DNA of 25,925 nucleotides from Priapulus caudatus (Eukaryota; Priapulida; Priapulimorpha; Priapulimorphida; Priapulidae): the NCBI RefSeq assembly GCF_000485595.1, contig NW_014577741.1:132527-158451 (forward strand). Reading direction: 5' to 3'. The position numbers were made by a program, and so were the translations under genes. Positions 11,072 to 21,502 of the stretch are shown in pieces (the stretch's first letter is position 1; the number at the start of each line of letters is the position of its first letter). The notes beneath the pieces are model-generated. The model had not been told where the DNA came from, did no database searches, and saw nothing but the letters and a program-made list of their open reading frames with translations.

Positions 11072-11176
11072 TCTGCCTCTCCATTCAGCAGTTCCTACCT
11101 CCCTCTCTCTACCTCTTGCTCACAATCTTCCTTACAACAACTCTCTTTCCTCTCCCTGCCTCTTTTTATCTCTCAC
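10682..11176 (-). other. Intron of the minus-strand gene, with a long (CT)n tract
   Basis: Bounded by donor AAG|GTGAGA (exon end 11177) and acceptor TTTTCACAG| (exon start 10681). Both flanking exons are in phase 0 at the junction. A (CT)n microsatellite fills about 10975-11080, so the transcript carries (GA)n. Open frames through the CT tract (SLSLSL on the plus strand) are artefacts. Confidence 0.75.
10975..11078. repeat. (CT)n microsatellite
   Basis: About 45 CT units with a few interruptions, inside the intron of the minus-strand gene. Confidence 0.95.
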
Positions 11177-12232
11177 CTTTGCATCTGCTGCACTTGCCCT
11201 GGCTCGCAGCTGCCTGGGAATAGGTGCATGCTGATTGTGCAGTTCGTTCAACCTCTTCTCAAACCGGGACACCTTATCCAGGTTCTTGTCACCTGTAATA
11301 TTCTTCTGGTTTTCCGCTTTAACCGCTGCAGTGCCGTTTTTCTCTAATCGGGTGACACTCCCTATCGCTGGCGTGATTTTCGTGACAACCATGTCGTCGG
11401 TTGGCTCACTGTGGCCATTGGTCAACAGGGTACAGTCTGCGTGGTGGGAGCCGGGCGGTCGCTGCTGTCCCACACGATGCCATCTCTTCACGAGCGCTTT
11501 ATCCACTCTGCCCGTCTCAAACAAACTCCTGTAGCACTGCACTGTGTTCGGCCTCGGTAGTTCGTCTACAGTGCCAGCACCGTGATTACGCCCAATTTTG
11601 TCGCATTCATCGTGCCCCACTTCCCGCTCCGCGCTCTCATTACCACTTGACGACCCGTCAATAGCGCCCGCAAACGCCGCGTCACCAGAGGGCGCCGCAC
11701 CGCCAGGAGGCATCGCCTCGCTGCTGCTGCAGCCGCTCGACTCGCTCGTGGTGGCGCTGCCGTGCCGCTGCCGGCCCGCGCTCGCGAGCAGCTGCTCAAC
11801 ACTGCTGCTGCGCTTGAGCGCCGTGTGCCCATAGAGGGCGCTCTCCTCGCGCGTGTCCAGCAGGTCGCCCATCGACGTAAAGCGGCGCGTCAGCACGCTC
11901 ACGAAGCCCGGCCGGTACATCTCAAAGTCCTGCTCAGCCTCCGGCAGCTCGCTCTGGCCCTCGGCGAGCACGAGAGCGAGCGCGTACTCCGCGGGCCGCC
12001 GCGCGCACTCCCGGCCACGTGCGCCGCCGTCCCTGCCCACCGCCAGTCGCCGCTCGCTCTTAATCCACGGGTTCTCCGCGACGCGCGGGATGTGCGCATC
12101 GGCGTCCGAGTCGGAGTCAGATTCCCGCGTCGACGCGCGCTCGCGATCCGTCGCCACCGCGTCGTCTCGCATGCTATCTGAGGTGCTTAGCCCTTTATGT
12201 TTGAGAGATGCTCGCTGTTTTAGAATCGGATC
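11177..12232 (-). CDS. Coding exon 1 of the same protein (partial; first exon seen in the window)
   Basis: A 352-codon exon. The donor GATGCAAAG|GTGAGA after 11177 joins in phase 0 to the exon at 10681, giving ...SAADAK then LQVADKPP. The acceptor is GAGACAG| before GATCCG at 12232; AAACAG| before 12214 is a phase-0 alternative. Upstream codons of the open frame are satellite and are not coding. A methionine in GATAGCATGCGA near 12175 is a possible internal start, if this is the first coding exon. Features: HIPRVAENPWIKSERR (~residues 39-55 from 12214), reminiscent of the ENPF.R.E.RR segment of taperin/phostensin N termini; RRFTSMGDLL and LKRSSSVEQLLAS (basophilic-kinase-like RxxS sites); CYRSLFETGR; TNGHSEP; and VSRFEKRLNEL near the end. 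The WKRE-type helix that precedes ENPF in vertebrate taperin is not visible here and could lie on an upstream exon. The family call is tentative. Confidence 0.75.
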
Positions 12233-12235
12233 CTG

Positions 12236-13597
12236 TCTCCAGGTGGAGGCGTTAGTATACCTACAACGTGCATACATGGTATGGTTACTCGGTGAATCGG
12301 GTAGAGGTGTTAGTATACATACAACGTGCATACATGGTATGGTTACTCGGTGAATCAGGTGGAGGTGTTAGTATACCTACAACGTGCATACATGGTATGG
12401 TTACACAGTGAATCAGGTGGAGGCGTTAGTATACCTACAACGTGCATACATGGTATGGTTACACGGTGAATCGGGTGGAGGTGTTAATATACCTACAACG
12501 TGCATACATGGTATGGTTACTCGGTGAATCAGGTGGAGGTGTTAATATACCTACAACGTGCATACATGGTATGGTTACTCGGTGAATCAGGTGGAGGTGT
12601 TAGTATACCTACAACGTGCATACATGGTATGGTTACCTCGTGAATGCGGGTGAGTGTTAGTAACCTACAACCGTGCATACATGGTATGGTACCGTAATAA
12701 GGTGAAGGCGTAATATACCTACAGCACGTGCAACAATGTAATGGTTACGCCTCGTGAACGGTGAGGCGTAGTAAACCATACAACGTCCACACATGTAGGT
12801 TACTCAGTGAATCAGGTGGAGGCGTAATATAGCCTACAACGTGCAGAACATGTAATGGTACTCGTAATCAGGTGAGGTCCAGTATACCTACACGTGCAAT
12901 ACCAGGAGGTTACCGGTGAATCAGTGGAGGTGTAGTATACCTACAAACCGTGCATACATGGTATGGTACTCGTGGAATCAGGTGGGAGGGCTTAGTAACC
13001 TACAAACTGCATACATTATGGTTACTCGGTGACATCGTGCAAAGGGATAATAATACTACAAACGTGCCATACATGGTATAAAGTTACTCGGCCCTGAATC
13101 ATGGAGCGTTAATATACCGTACATACGTCGCATACATGGTATGGTACTTCGGAACTCGGGAGGTTGTTAGTCATAGACCTACAGAACGGTGCATACATGG
13201 TATGGTTACTGCGTGATCGCGGTGGAGGTGTCTAATTATACCTAACACACGTGCATACATGTAGGTTACATCGTAATCGGTGTAGGGTGTTATAAATACC
13301 TTACAACGTGCAATACATGGTATGGTTACGCGTAAGGGTCAGGTGGAGCGTTAGTAGACCTACTAACGTGCCCATAACATGGCTATAGTACTTCGTGAAT
13401 CAGGTGCGAGCGTTAATATACCTACAACCGTGGCAATCACCATGTAGGTTAACTCGTGAAATCGGTGAGGTGTTAACGTATACCGCTACAACGTGCAATT
13501 AGCAGGTATGTTACTCGTCGAATCGAGTGGAGGTGTTAATATACCTACAACGGGCATACATGTAAGGTTACTCGTGAATCAGGTGGATGTGTTAGAA
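12236..13597. repeat. 58-bp satellite array, part 1 (~23 units)
   Basis: Monomer: GTTACTCGGTGAATCAGGTG, then GAGGTGTTAGTATACC, then TACAACGTGCATACATGGTA, then TG; about 58 bases. The first seven units (to about 12645) are almost identical, with only CTCGG/CACGG and GTTAGTATA/GTTAATATA variants. Units from about 12645 to 13590 carry many single-base gains and losses. On the minus strand each unit holds a TACTAAC (or TATTAAC) motif. The array sits in the intron just upstream of the exon at 12232. Confidence 0.95.
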
Positions 13598-14543
13598 CAG
13601 TGCTCGAAAATAAAACAAAAAAAAGTGGTTGTCCTGCGACAACCCAGCATCAAATCCGTCGGTTCGCCGAGAACAATTTCCTGGTTGTCCCAAAAAAATA
13701 TCCCCCAAAATCTCCTATTCAATCACATAATAATAATAATATGTAAAGAAAACACCGCAAAAACATGTGTAAGCCAGGATTTTGTAAACAAGGGGGACAT
13801 AAAACAGCAAACTGCGCAAAAAGTGATGACTTAATACTTAAGCCCTGACGCTCCCTCCTCACACATCCTACCGGCTCCTCTACCATCTCTCGCAATCTTG
13901 TTTTGGGTGCCAATGCGAAAAGGCGAAGCATTTGATGTTCATATGTCTCTGCTCCCTCAAGATAGTAATTGTTCAGTGCGGATCTAGGATTCCCAGGAGG
14001 GGGTGAAAAACAAGGTCGGGTATGGGTGTCCTCCCAGAAAATTGAAAGTAGATCGGCAGAGATGGTAATTTGCGGCACTTTGTGAGTACATATACAGCCT
14101 TCATCTTGAGCTACACAATCTTTCTCTTTTTGTAAACTACGGACAAACAGAATCCCCAACGTGTTTGTTTTGGCAGTGGGCAACAGCCATCGAAAATCAA
14201 AAAATAAAAAGGAATAAAAAATACCAAAATGTAAGGGTGAACTTGCTGGTTTGGCTGTTCCTCGAGCTTGAATTCACCTCTCATACAACTCAGAAAACCT
14301 GACATAATACCAGTGTTGAGTAATTAGCAGCTGGTACGTAGTTCTTTCCACACCCATAGATTAATGGCGGGCCGCCAAGCATAAAGTTCCTTGAGAACCC
14401 TGAGAAAAACATAAATAAAGTGCCGGTTTCCGTCACAATTCTTTTCTGGCTGTCCACCCCGGACACATCTCCAGACTGGTTAGGTTGTCCGGCCGCAAAT
14501 TCGGTCTTGTCTCGACAACCGGACACCTTTATTTCGAGCACTG
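13598..14543. mobile_element. Non-autonomous hAT-like DNA transposon inserted in the satellite
   Basis: It interrupts the 58-bp satellite. The termini are CAGTGCTCGAAAATA on the left and, on the minus strand, CAGTGCTCGAAATA on the right. CAGTG...-type inverted ends are typical of hAT elements. Subterminal GGTTGTCC/GGACAACC motifs occur several times near both ends, again as in hAT. The 8-base flanks (TGTTAGAA and TAGTAATA) are not identical but can be aligned as a TAGTAA duplication with a base lost. The 946-base interior has a 154-codon open frame on the minus strand (13719-14183) whose product I do not recognise as a transposase. Confidence 0.75.
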
Positions 14544-15160
14544 TAGTAATAACTACAACGTCATACATGGTATGGTAATACGTAATCAGTGAGTGTTAGT
14601 CCTACCCACAACGTGCATCCCATGTATGGTACTGCCGGCTGAATCAGTGAGGTGTATATACCTTACAACGATGCATACATGTAATGGTACTCGCGAATCA
14701 GGTGAAGGTGTAGAGAGCCTACAAGCGTGGGCATACAACTGTTATGGTAACCGCTAATACGGTGGAGGTGTTATTATACCGCTACAACGTGGCATACATG
14801 TAATGTACTCGTGAATCGGGTGAGGTGTTAAGATACCTAACAGACGTGCCTACAATGTATCGTTACACCAGGTGAACGCAGTGAGCGTAGAAACCCTACA
14901 ACGTGGCATACATGGTATTGTACTCGTGAACGGTGAGTTAGTATAGCCTACAACGCCTACATGGTATGGTTACCGTGAATCAGGTGGAGGTGTTAATTAG
15001 TATACCTACAACGTGCATACATGGTATGGTTACACGGTGAATCAGGTGGAGGCGTTAGTATACCTACAACGTGCATACATGGTATAGTTACACGGTGAAT
15101 CAGGTGGAGGCGTTAGTATGTAACGTGCAGACATGAGTGGTTACTCAGTGAATCAGGTGG
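14544..15160. repeat. 58-bp satellite array, part 2 (~10 units)
   Basis: Same monomer and orientation as 12236-13597. Units up to about 14950 carry many single-base indels; the last three to four (14960-15160) are clean. It ends abruptly at ...GAATCAGGTGG before CAATAATAAA. Confidence 0.95.
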
Positions 15161-16800
15161 CAATAATAAAATGCCAACAACTCCAATCGCACGTCTATGC
15201 ATGATGCAGGTAACACATGTAGATACAGCACTGCGATTCCATGAGATTTTAGAAATTCTGGTCTAACTCTAAGTACATGTACATACACGATGCACAATGA
15301 TATGCCAAGCCGTTCATGACCTGTATCCGGAAATAGCACAATGCCTAATAATAATATGCACATACATTTATGTAAACTAGCCAAGCCAAAATAATCGTTC
15401 TCCATTACTGCCAATAGACATCATGCTAACAGTACAATGTAACATGAAACATACTCTGATGCCTTTCTACATTCACCAAGCGTATCATGATGTAAAATTT
15501 GTTAAAAGAGCCTAAGAAAAGTAGAGTAAGTGTCCTAAATAAATTTACTCACTGGGAGAGACAAAGAGCCTCTCCAGCTCACACAGGGGGTGATACTGTC
15601 TCTGATATTCCTACTTGTATTTAATGTTAGCCAGCCGATATTGGCTTATACCTAAAGTAAATATAAACATCCTGCTTTCATGCAACCTTTGTAACTAAAA
15701 TTTGAAGTATTATGGTTTGACATACAGCTTGTAAAACTTGTACATATAAATGAGCTGACTCATGATGAAGAATTTCATGGAGTATAACGCATGACCTTAC
15801 ATGGAGAAAGTTCACCTTATATCCCTCATCACATCTTAAAATTGATGGGCCATATAAACCTTTTACACACCTAGAATATAGTCACAGCATATGCTAACTG
15901 CTTTGTCAGCTAGGTTATGGAAATAACATTTTATTAAAAAAACATAACCTGCCTTGTGCACTATTGCTATTGGCTCTATCTATGGCTAAATATTGTATCA
16001 AGATTATTTAGTCTCTATCACCTCCATGCTGACTATGATTTACAATTAATACTATTAGTTTCACACACAGTGTAGTCGCTATCACTACAAATCATAACTC
16101 ATACAATCACAAGTAATAACTTGAAGTACACCAAACGCTAAACCGACCAGGCTCTCCGACTGTTACACGGCGTAGGATCTCTCGCCAACGTAGTGTTAAG
16201 CGAGAAGGCAACTTGTGGCTAACCAAACACATGTATTTGCCTGTAGTATTTACAAGTGTAACCATTTGCCAAGTAGACATACTTTTTCGAATAAAACGCA
16301 TATATGACTAAATACTCACTGATGAGCAGAGGGCTACCCTAAACCCGTCCTACCGTATAGATGTTTCTAATGAGTGATATGGAGTTTGTCATTTTGAACA
16401 GTAATATGTTATTAAAAATGAAATGAAACTTTGAAAAATCATGCAGGATTACATGCTAGTTTGTTGAAACATTTAACACTGAACCCTTTTCAAACGATGA
16501 GTTTAGAGCTTAAACTAAATATTAATGAGAACTGGTGTGTACGTTACGTACCTGTTTACTGTGTGTGACACATACAGTCAGTCTACAGTACAGTATGTGT
16601 ATGCTCAATTACGCCAAAAATAACATCTAGTGTGCCAATAATACCATGCAACATATAACCGATCGAGTATTGGCATCGAATATTACTATTAGTATAATAT
16701 TAGCGACATATTAAATGGGATACCAGTAGGCCCTATCCTGAGTATGCACAAGTAAATACCTGGCTGTAGACTATTTCCTATCTCATCATATATCAGTTAT
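15161..16800. other. AT-rich non-coding stretch, nothing recognised
   Basis: No gene, RNA, tandem repeat or transposon end recognised. It may be intron or 5' flank of the minus-strand gene, whose upstream exons (if any) I cannot locate. Confidence 0.4.
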
Positions 16801-16817
16801 TGATAAATAGAGACTGA

Positions 16818-17395
16818 GAAAACAGCAAATCATGGAACAATACGGTGGAGAAAATCATTATAAAAGGCAGCACACTCAGATGGAGAAAGGGGATGGTAAA
16901 TAAAAGCACACTAGAGCTATATAAAGGGAAACTATTTCCTAAACAAGAAACCTTTTACAATAATAATAAAATCGGCAGTAAGCTGCTGTACCAATGTAGA
17001 GCGGGATGCCTCCCCGTAAATAAAAGAACCAGGAGATGGTTAGGGGAAGAAAATTTCACTGTGTGCAATAAGGGAGAACCAGAAGACTTCAAGCATTTCC
17101 TGTTAGTTTGCCCGGCATACAAACACCTAAGGAAGATTATGTGGGACAGGCTCCAAGAAGTGGAGGTCACCCCTGCACAGCTGGAGGAAAGGCAGGTGCA
17201 TGATGCTCACCATCTTGAGGCTAAATGAACATAGATGTTATGGGGATTGCGTAGAGCAGGTTAAACATTACTTGGAATCAGCCTGGAAGCTTCGGAACCA
17301 AATCTCCGGGTAAAGTGAAATTACCGGTGGGAAACTCAAAAATAAAAAGGGAAACACCGATCTAAAGGTTCCCGTTCATACATACATACATACAT
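16818..17395 (+). mobile_element. 3' end of a non-LTR retrotransposon (LINE), truncated and frameshifted
   Basis: An open segment from 16818 (after an in-frame stop) to 17228 encodes the end of a LINE ORF2 protein. It has a YNNNKIGSKLLYQCRAGCLPVN core, then a zinc-knuckle-like end, VCNKGEPEDFKHFLLVCPAY. The C and H..C positions are present, but the first Cys of the expected CxxC pair is Phe. This C-terminal arrangement, downstream of the reverse transcriptase, is shared by many animal LINEs. After the stop at 17226-17228 the coding sense continues in the +1 frame (17251-17314, VEQVKHYLESAWKLRNQISG then stop), so the copy is frameshifted. A GGGAA...TTCCC stem-loop (about 17349-17373) and a (CATA)n tail (17377-17395) mark the 3' end. 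Reverse transcriptase and endonuclease are missing: a 5'-truncated, dead copy. Confidence 0.85.
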
Positions 17396-17399
17396 GATA

Positions 17400-18020
17400 T
17401 AGTTCTACGCGCACTTTACAAGGTATACCCACCATTTGCCACGAAGAAACGTAGCTAGATGCATGCTTCGTACAACATTCGTCCCTAAACCCACTGTGCA
17501 TGCCTGCCGTCCGCTGTCATTGGCATTGATATGCCAGCATCGAACACTGTGCGTACGTTCCTACATATCCTCGCTTACCTTGCGTCTACCTGTTGAACAT
17601 CAGATTGTTGTCTCCGTTTCTTGTCCAGCAGGGTTAGCTGCCACGCAGGTAATGCCATGACTAAGAACAAAGCGTTCCCCTATGCACGCCGTAATGACCG
17701 TAGGTAAAAATAGTTGCTATAATAATGAATGAAAATGGTTTAAAAGGGTGTCACTGTCCTCTGATCATTGTTCCCGATCTCTGCAGGATCATGTCAGGTG
17801 TGAAAACAAATATACGTCACTCGCGCCAACTATCGTGGCGCCATCTAGTCGCTAATCCTGATTAGAGTTTTGGCCATATGTACAATATAAATAAAATAAT
17901 GAATATTATATATAGTTATCTAGTAGACTAAATTTAAGTCGTCGGGTAATAATTTGCTCATGGAATATATGTTAAATTTGTCATATATAATACACATGTC
18001 ATACATATGAGTTACTTGTT
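17400..18020. other. Non-coding stretch, nothing recognised
   Basis: No gene recognised. An open frame at 17436-17660 (plus) has no domain. The sequence becomes strongly AT-rich after about 17880. Confidence 0.4.
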
Positions 18021-18025
18021 TTTAT

Positions 18026-18149
18026 TGTGGTCATAATGTTACACATTGTGTAGACTGGTACTCGCTCCCACCTCGATTACTCGATGGGGGTCATCGAGTA
18101 ACTAAGCCGAGAGGTGGGACCGGGTACCAGTCTACACAGTGTGGTCATA
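18026..18149. repeat. Small palindrome with 10-bp direct flanks
   Basis: TGTGTAGACTGGTAC (18047-18061) pairs with GTACCAGTCTACACA (18124-18138). TCCCACCT pairs with AGGTGGGA, and TTACTCGA with TCGAGTAA, giving a stem of about 40 bases with small bulges and a short loop. The palindrome is bracketed by a direct repeat, TGTGGTCATA, at 18026-18035 and 18140-18149, which looks like a 10-base target duplication. It could be a tiny fold-back element or a hairpin RNA gene; the sequence alone does not decide. Confidence 0.75.
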
Positions 18150-18296
18150 TAAAGTTTCACACTGTCACTGTGTGCTGAAAACAGTATAATATATTGTTCT
18201 CAGACTGTGTGAAGTATTGAATACTGAATACGGGGTGAATACTGAATAGGAACATTTTTTCACTATTTCTTGCGATATGTGTACGTAAACATTTAT

Positions 18297-18575
18297 AAAT
18301 CATATTAATTTTCTTTATATATATATATTGATTTTCTATATATATATATTGATTTTAACTCTAATATTTCAAGTGAATGGTACTTAGCATGAAAACACAC
18401 CTGAATGATATCTAATGTACATGATTCATATTAATTTTCTATATATATATATTGATTTTCTATATATATATATTGATTTTCTATATATATATATATTGAT
18501 TTTCACTCTAATATTTCAAGTGAATGGTACTTAGCATGAAAACACACCTGAATGATATCTAATGTACATGATTGA
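18297..18575. repeat. Recent direct duplication of a ~130-150-bp AT-rich unit
   Basis: Two copies of ATTAATTTTCT, then two or three blocks of (TA)n-TTGATTTTC, then a ~95-base segment that includes AAGTGAATGGTACTTAGCAT and GATATCTAATGTACATGATT. The shared segments are virtually identical; the copies differ in (TA)n block number and length. Confidence 0.9.
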
Positions 18576-19005
18576 TTTTTAATATATTTGTTTTTTAATG
18601 AAATTTGGATTTAGCGAATTTCAGAAAAAAAGATTAAAAACTTATCAAAAATATAAAAACTATTTATCAGGAATATCAATGAATTGACTCTGGTGAAGAT
18701 GATTAACTGATTATACCATTGTTGAGCAGAATGAGGATGTATGGTGAACATTTTGCCTAATTACTGAATCACCACTGAAATTTCCATTGACCAGTTTTCT
18801 TGGTTTTGTAACAACTCAAACTGTAAAATGTATTTATTAAACATTGAGTAAGCTTTAATAACATTGTTATCTGTAATAAATTACCTCTGTTTGGTGTTAG
18901 TTATTAGTGTTTCATTTTTATTTTGATGAGTGTTTAATTTTTGTTTCCAAAAAGGGAGAACACCTTTTGGAATTCGGCTGAACAACTTTATATATATAGA
19001 TATAT

Positions 19006-19090
19006 AAGATACATTTAAAAATAGAAATAGGTGTCAAAATGTTATTACGCTAAAATTTTGACACCTATTTCTATTTTTACATTTATCTTA
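19006..19090. repeat. Perfect 24-bp-arm hairpin
   Basis: Left arm 19017-19040, including AGAAATAGGTGTCAAAAT, and its exact reverse complement at 19055-19078, with a 14-base loop. Outside the perfect part, TAAGATA...TATCTTA extends the dyad. No protein is encoded. It could be a MITE remnant or a small-RNA precursor. Confidence 0.85.
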
Positions 19091-19120
19091 TCTCTTCATA
19101 GGTGTCCGTGTGTCTTTACT

Positions 19121-19156
<36 letters not shown>

Positions 19157-19172
19157 GGTGTGTGTGTGTCCA
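19121..19172. repeat. (TA)n(TG)n microsatellite
   Basis: About ten TA units followed by TG units with one interruption. Confidence 0.95.
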
Positions 19173-21100
19173 TACATGTGCTACTTGATGATAAAAGTAA
19201 TTTATCACAATTCCATCGTCGAAAGTTTTTTGTTTTGTTTTTGTGACTGTTTCTTTTGACCCCGACTGTGGGGTAAATAGAAATAACACACTAGACTAAC
19301 ACTATTTGTGCCCATTCTACTCTATACAGTGAGGACAATAGGAACACATATTCAATTTGAAAAAAACACAAATGTACAAAAATGACAATTGTAGCATATA
19401 TTAGGCATTCAGCACAATTACATAGATTTGAACAATCGTAATTTTTGACCAAAAATCAGGAATCTAGGCATATAGGCTAATTAAAACAGTCTACATCTTT
19501 AAACACGCTATTATATAGACTCTTAAGATGATAAATTGATCCTACTCGTAGCCTAATTGGAATATAACAATGGATTTAGTGTTTTCTGCAATATAAATTG
19601 TCTCTTGTATGGAGTTCCATAATATCGTATCCCAACATGCAGGTAAGGATTGCTTTCTCATAAGAACTTCTAAATTAACGTAGTTCACACATGATCAGGA
19701 GTGATTAAAAACTATATATTATACTAATGCGAATTATAATTGTGTGTGTGGCGCATATGTGCATGTGTATATGGCGATATTACACTATACACTATTAAAT
19801 TGTTACGGGTGCAGTGGATTTCTAACTATTTTCTAATTACATTTAGCGTAACATATCCTATATCGTCATATTGGGTTTAGTCAAAGGTTTTGGTATAGAA
19901 CATGTTTTATCTCCCGGAATTAGACAAAGAGCCGAATTTCATAAGCAACCGCCTTGCATACAGAAAGCTCTAGGCGTACTTCTCGCTTTAACGATTCAGA
20001 TGCGCCCGTTTCCCCTGTAGTATAGCATGCAGAGGAACTAATGTATTTAGTATGAATTATATTAGACATGCTCTTTAACATTGATATGTACACATTTCAT
20101 GTTTAACGGGTCTCGCTTTTCTACTCAAGCCACATGAGCAACCTTCCATAAAACTGTTCTAATATCGTACATGAGCTTTGTCAATCCTTGTACGTCAGGC
20201 GCACGCTGGCGTGTCTTCATAACTGGTAAGGTCTCAGCATTTACCTCTTCTTACGTACTGAATTCAAGCTATAAAATGTTAACTACGTACTTGAGCCGTC
20301 TCCTGATATCACAAATTACGTTGGCAACAAGACTGCTCAATGTCAACCCAACCAACCAACCTATCAACAGATGCGGGCTGCTTTACGTTGTACTACTTCT
20401 TCGTCTTCGGTACGCGTAAACTAAAAAAGCAGTTTTTTACGCAACACACTGTTGTATTGATACGTTTGTCTTTCTTTCAGGCCATATCTATATCTATATA
20501 TTCAATTTCTGTGGCACCCGTGTGTCTTGGATTCTAGGAAAGGGGTTTTTGGCATTTTATTCGGTAAAATTCGTCATTAGAGTGCACTCTTTTGCATTAT
20601 TCACGCAGGTTAGATGCCTCGTGAACGTCTAGAAAGCATTAGAAGTAAAATTGATCTTGTCGTGTAGCTGTGACATTTCGTCAAGTGGCGTAGCTATGGT
20701 AACCGGTTTGTCATTTTTGTGTTTGAAATGTGATCCGACTACTTTGTAGAAATTCGCGTCATAGAGCTGGCAAAAGTTTCAAGCGGAGCATAGAGCATGA
20801 ATCTGTAGTTATTTAACATGAATAAAGTGGATGTTGTGTATGGGGCAAAACAGCTAGTGTAAGTAATTTTAATTAATTTATGTGCGATGCTTTAATTCAA
20901 GAGCCGATGGTGCCTATGGACGCCTTCTAGTGTCGTACAACACGCAATACCGTGTTTTATACTCTTGCTGCCATCTATCGGAAACCGCAACAGGAGCAAC
21001 ATATGGGGATATTCACTGCTCTGTGACTTTATGTATGAGTCTGCGCGTCGGCGCGTGTGTGTACGTCTGCGTGAGCGCGTTTATGTACGTAGGTATGCGT
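19173..21100. other. AT-rich non-coding stretch, nothing recognised
   Basis: No gene or element recognised. Open frames at 20171-20419 and 20340-20537 have no domain and no bias in codon use. CCAACCAACCAACC near 20347 is a short tetranucleotide run. Confidence 0.4.
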
Positions 21101-21114
21101 CCGTGCGCGCGCTT

Positions 21115-21116
<2 letters not shown>

Positions 21117-21158
<42 letters not shown>

Positions 21159-21221
21159 GTGCGTGCTCGCGTTGCATTGCGGTGTGTGTGCGTGCAGTGC
21201 GCTGCTGTTAGTGTGTGTGTG

Positions 21222-21295
<74 letters not shown>

Positions 21296-21324
21296 TTGTG
21301 TGTGTGTGTGTGTGTGTGTGGTGT

Positions 21325-21411
<87 letters not shown>

Positions 21412-21502
21412 TTACCTCCGCTCAACGGAGTTGCAGGGAGGTAATGTGTCCTCTCGTGTGATGTGTTCGTCGTGTGTGTTCGTGTGTGTGTGTGTGTGTG
21501 TA
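21117..21502. repeat. Long (TG)n microsatellite tracts
   Basis: Three (TG)n blocks (about 21117-21152, 21206-21412 and 21476-21502) with few interruptions. Long open frames here (VCVCVC on plus, HTHTHT on minus) are only dinucleotide read-through. The middle block alone is about 200 bases, long enough to favour Z-DNA and replication slippage. Confidence 0.95.
21411..21446. repeat. Short inverted repeat between TG tracts
   Basis: GATTACCTCC and GGAGGTAATG are inverted copies around a 17-base centre that contains CTCAACGGAGTTGCAG. It lies exactly at the end of the long (TG)n block. Confidence 0.7.

Noticed and set aside
11235-12353. Plus-strand open frames of up to 166 codons opposite exon 1
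   Set aside because: Antisense shadows; the longest runs into the satellite and has no recognisable domain.
13719-14183. A transposase gene inside the hAT-like element
   Set aside because: 154 codons without any hAT motif I can recognise; too short for a transposase, so the element is called non-autonomous.
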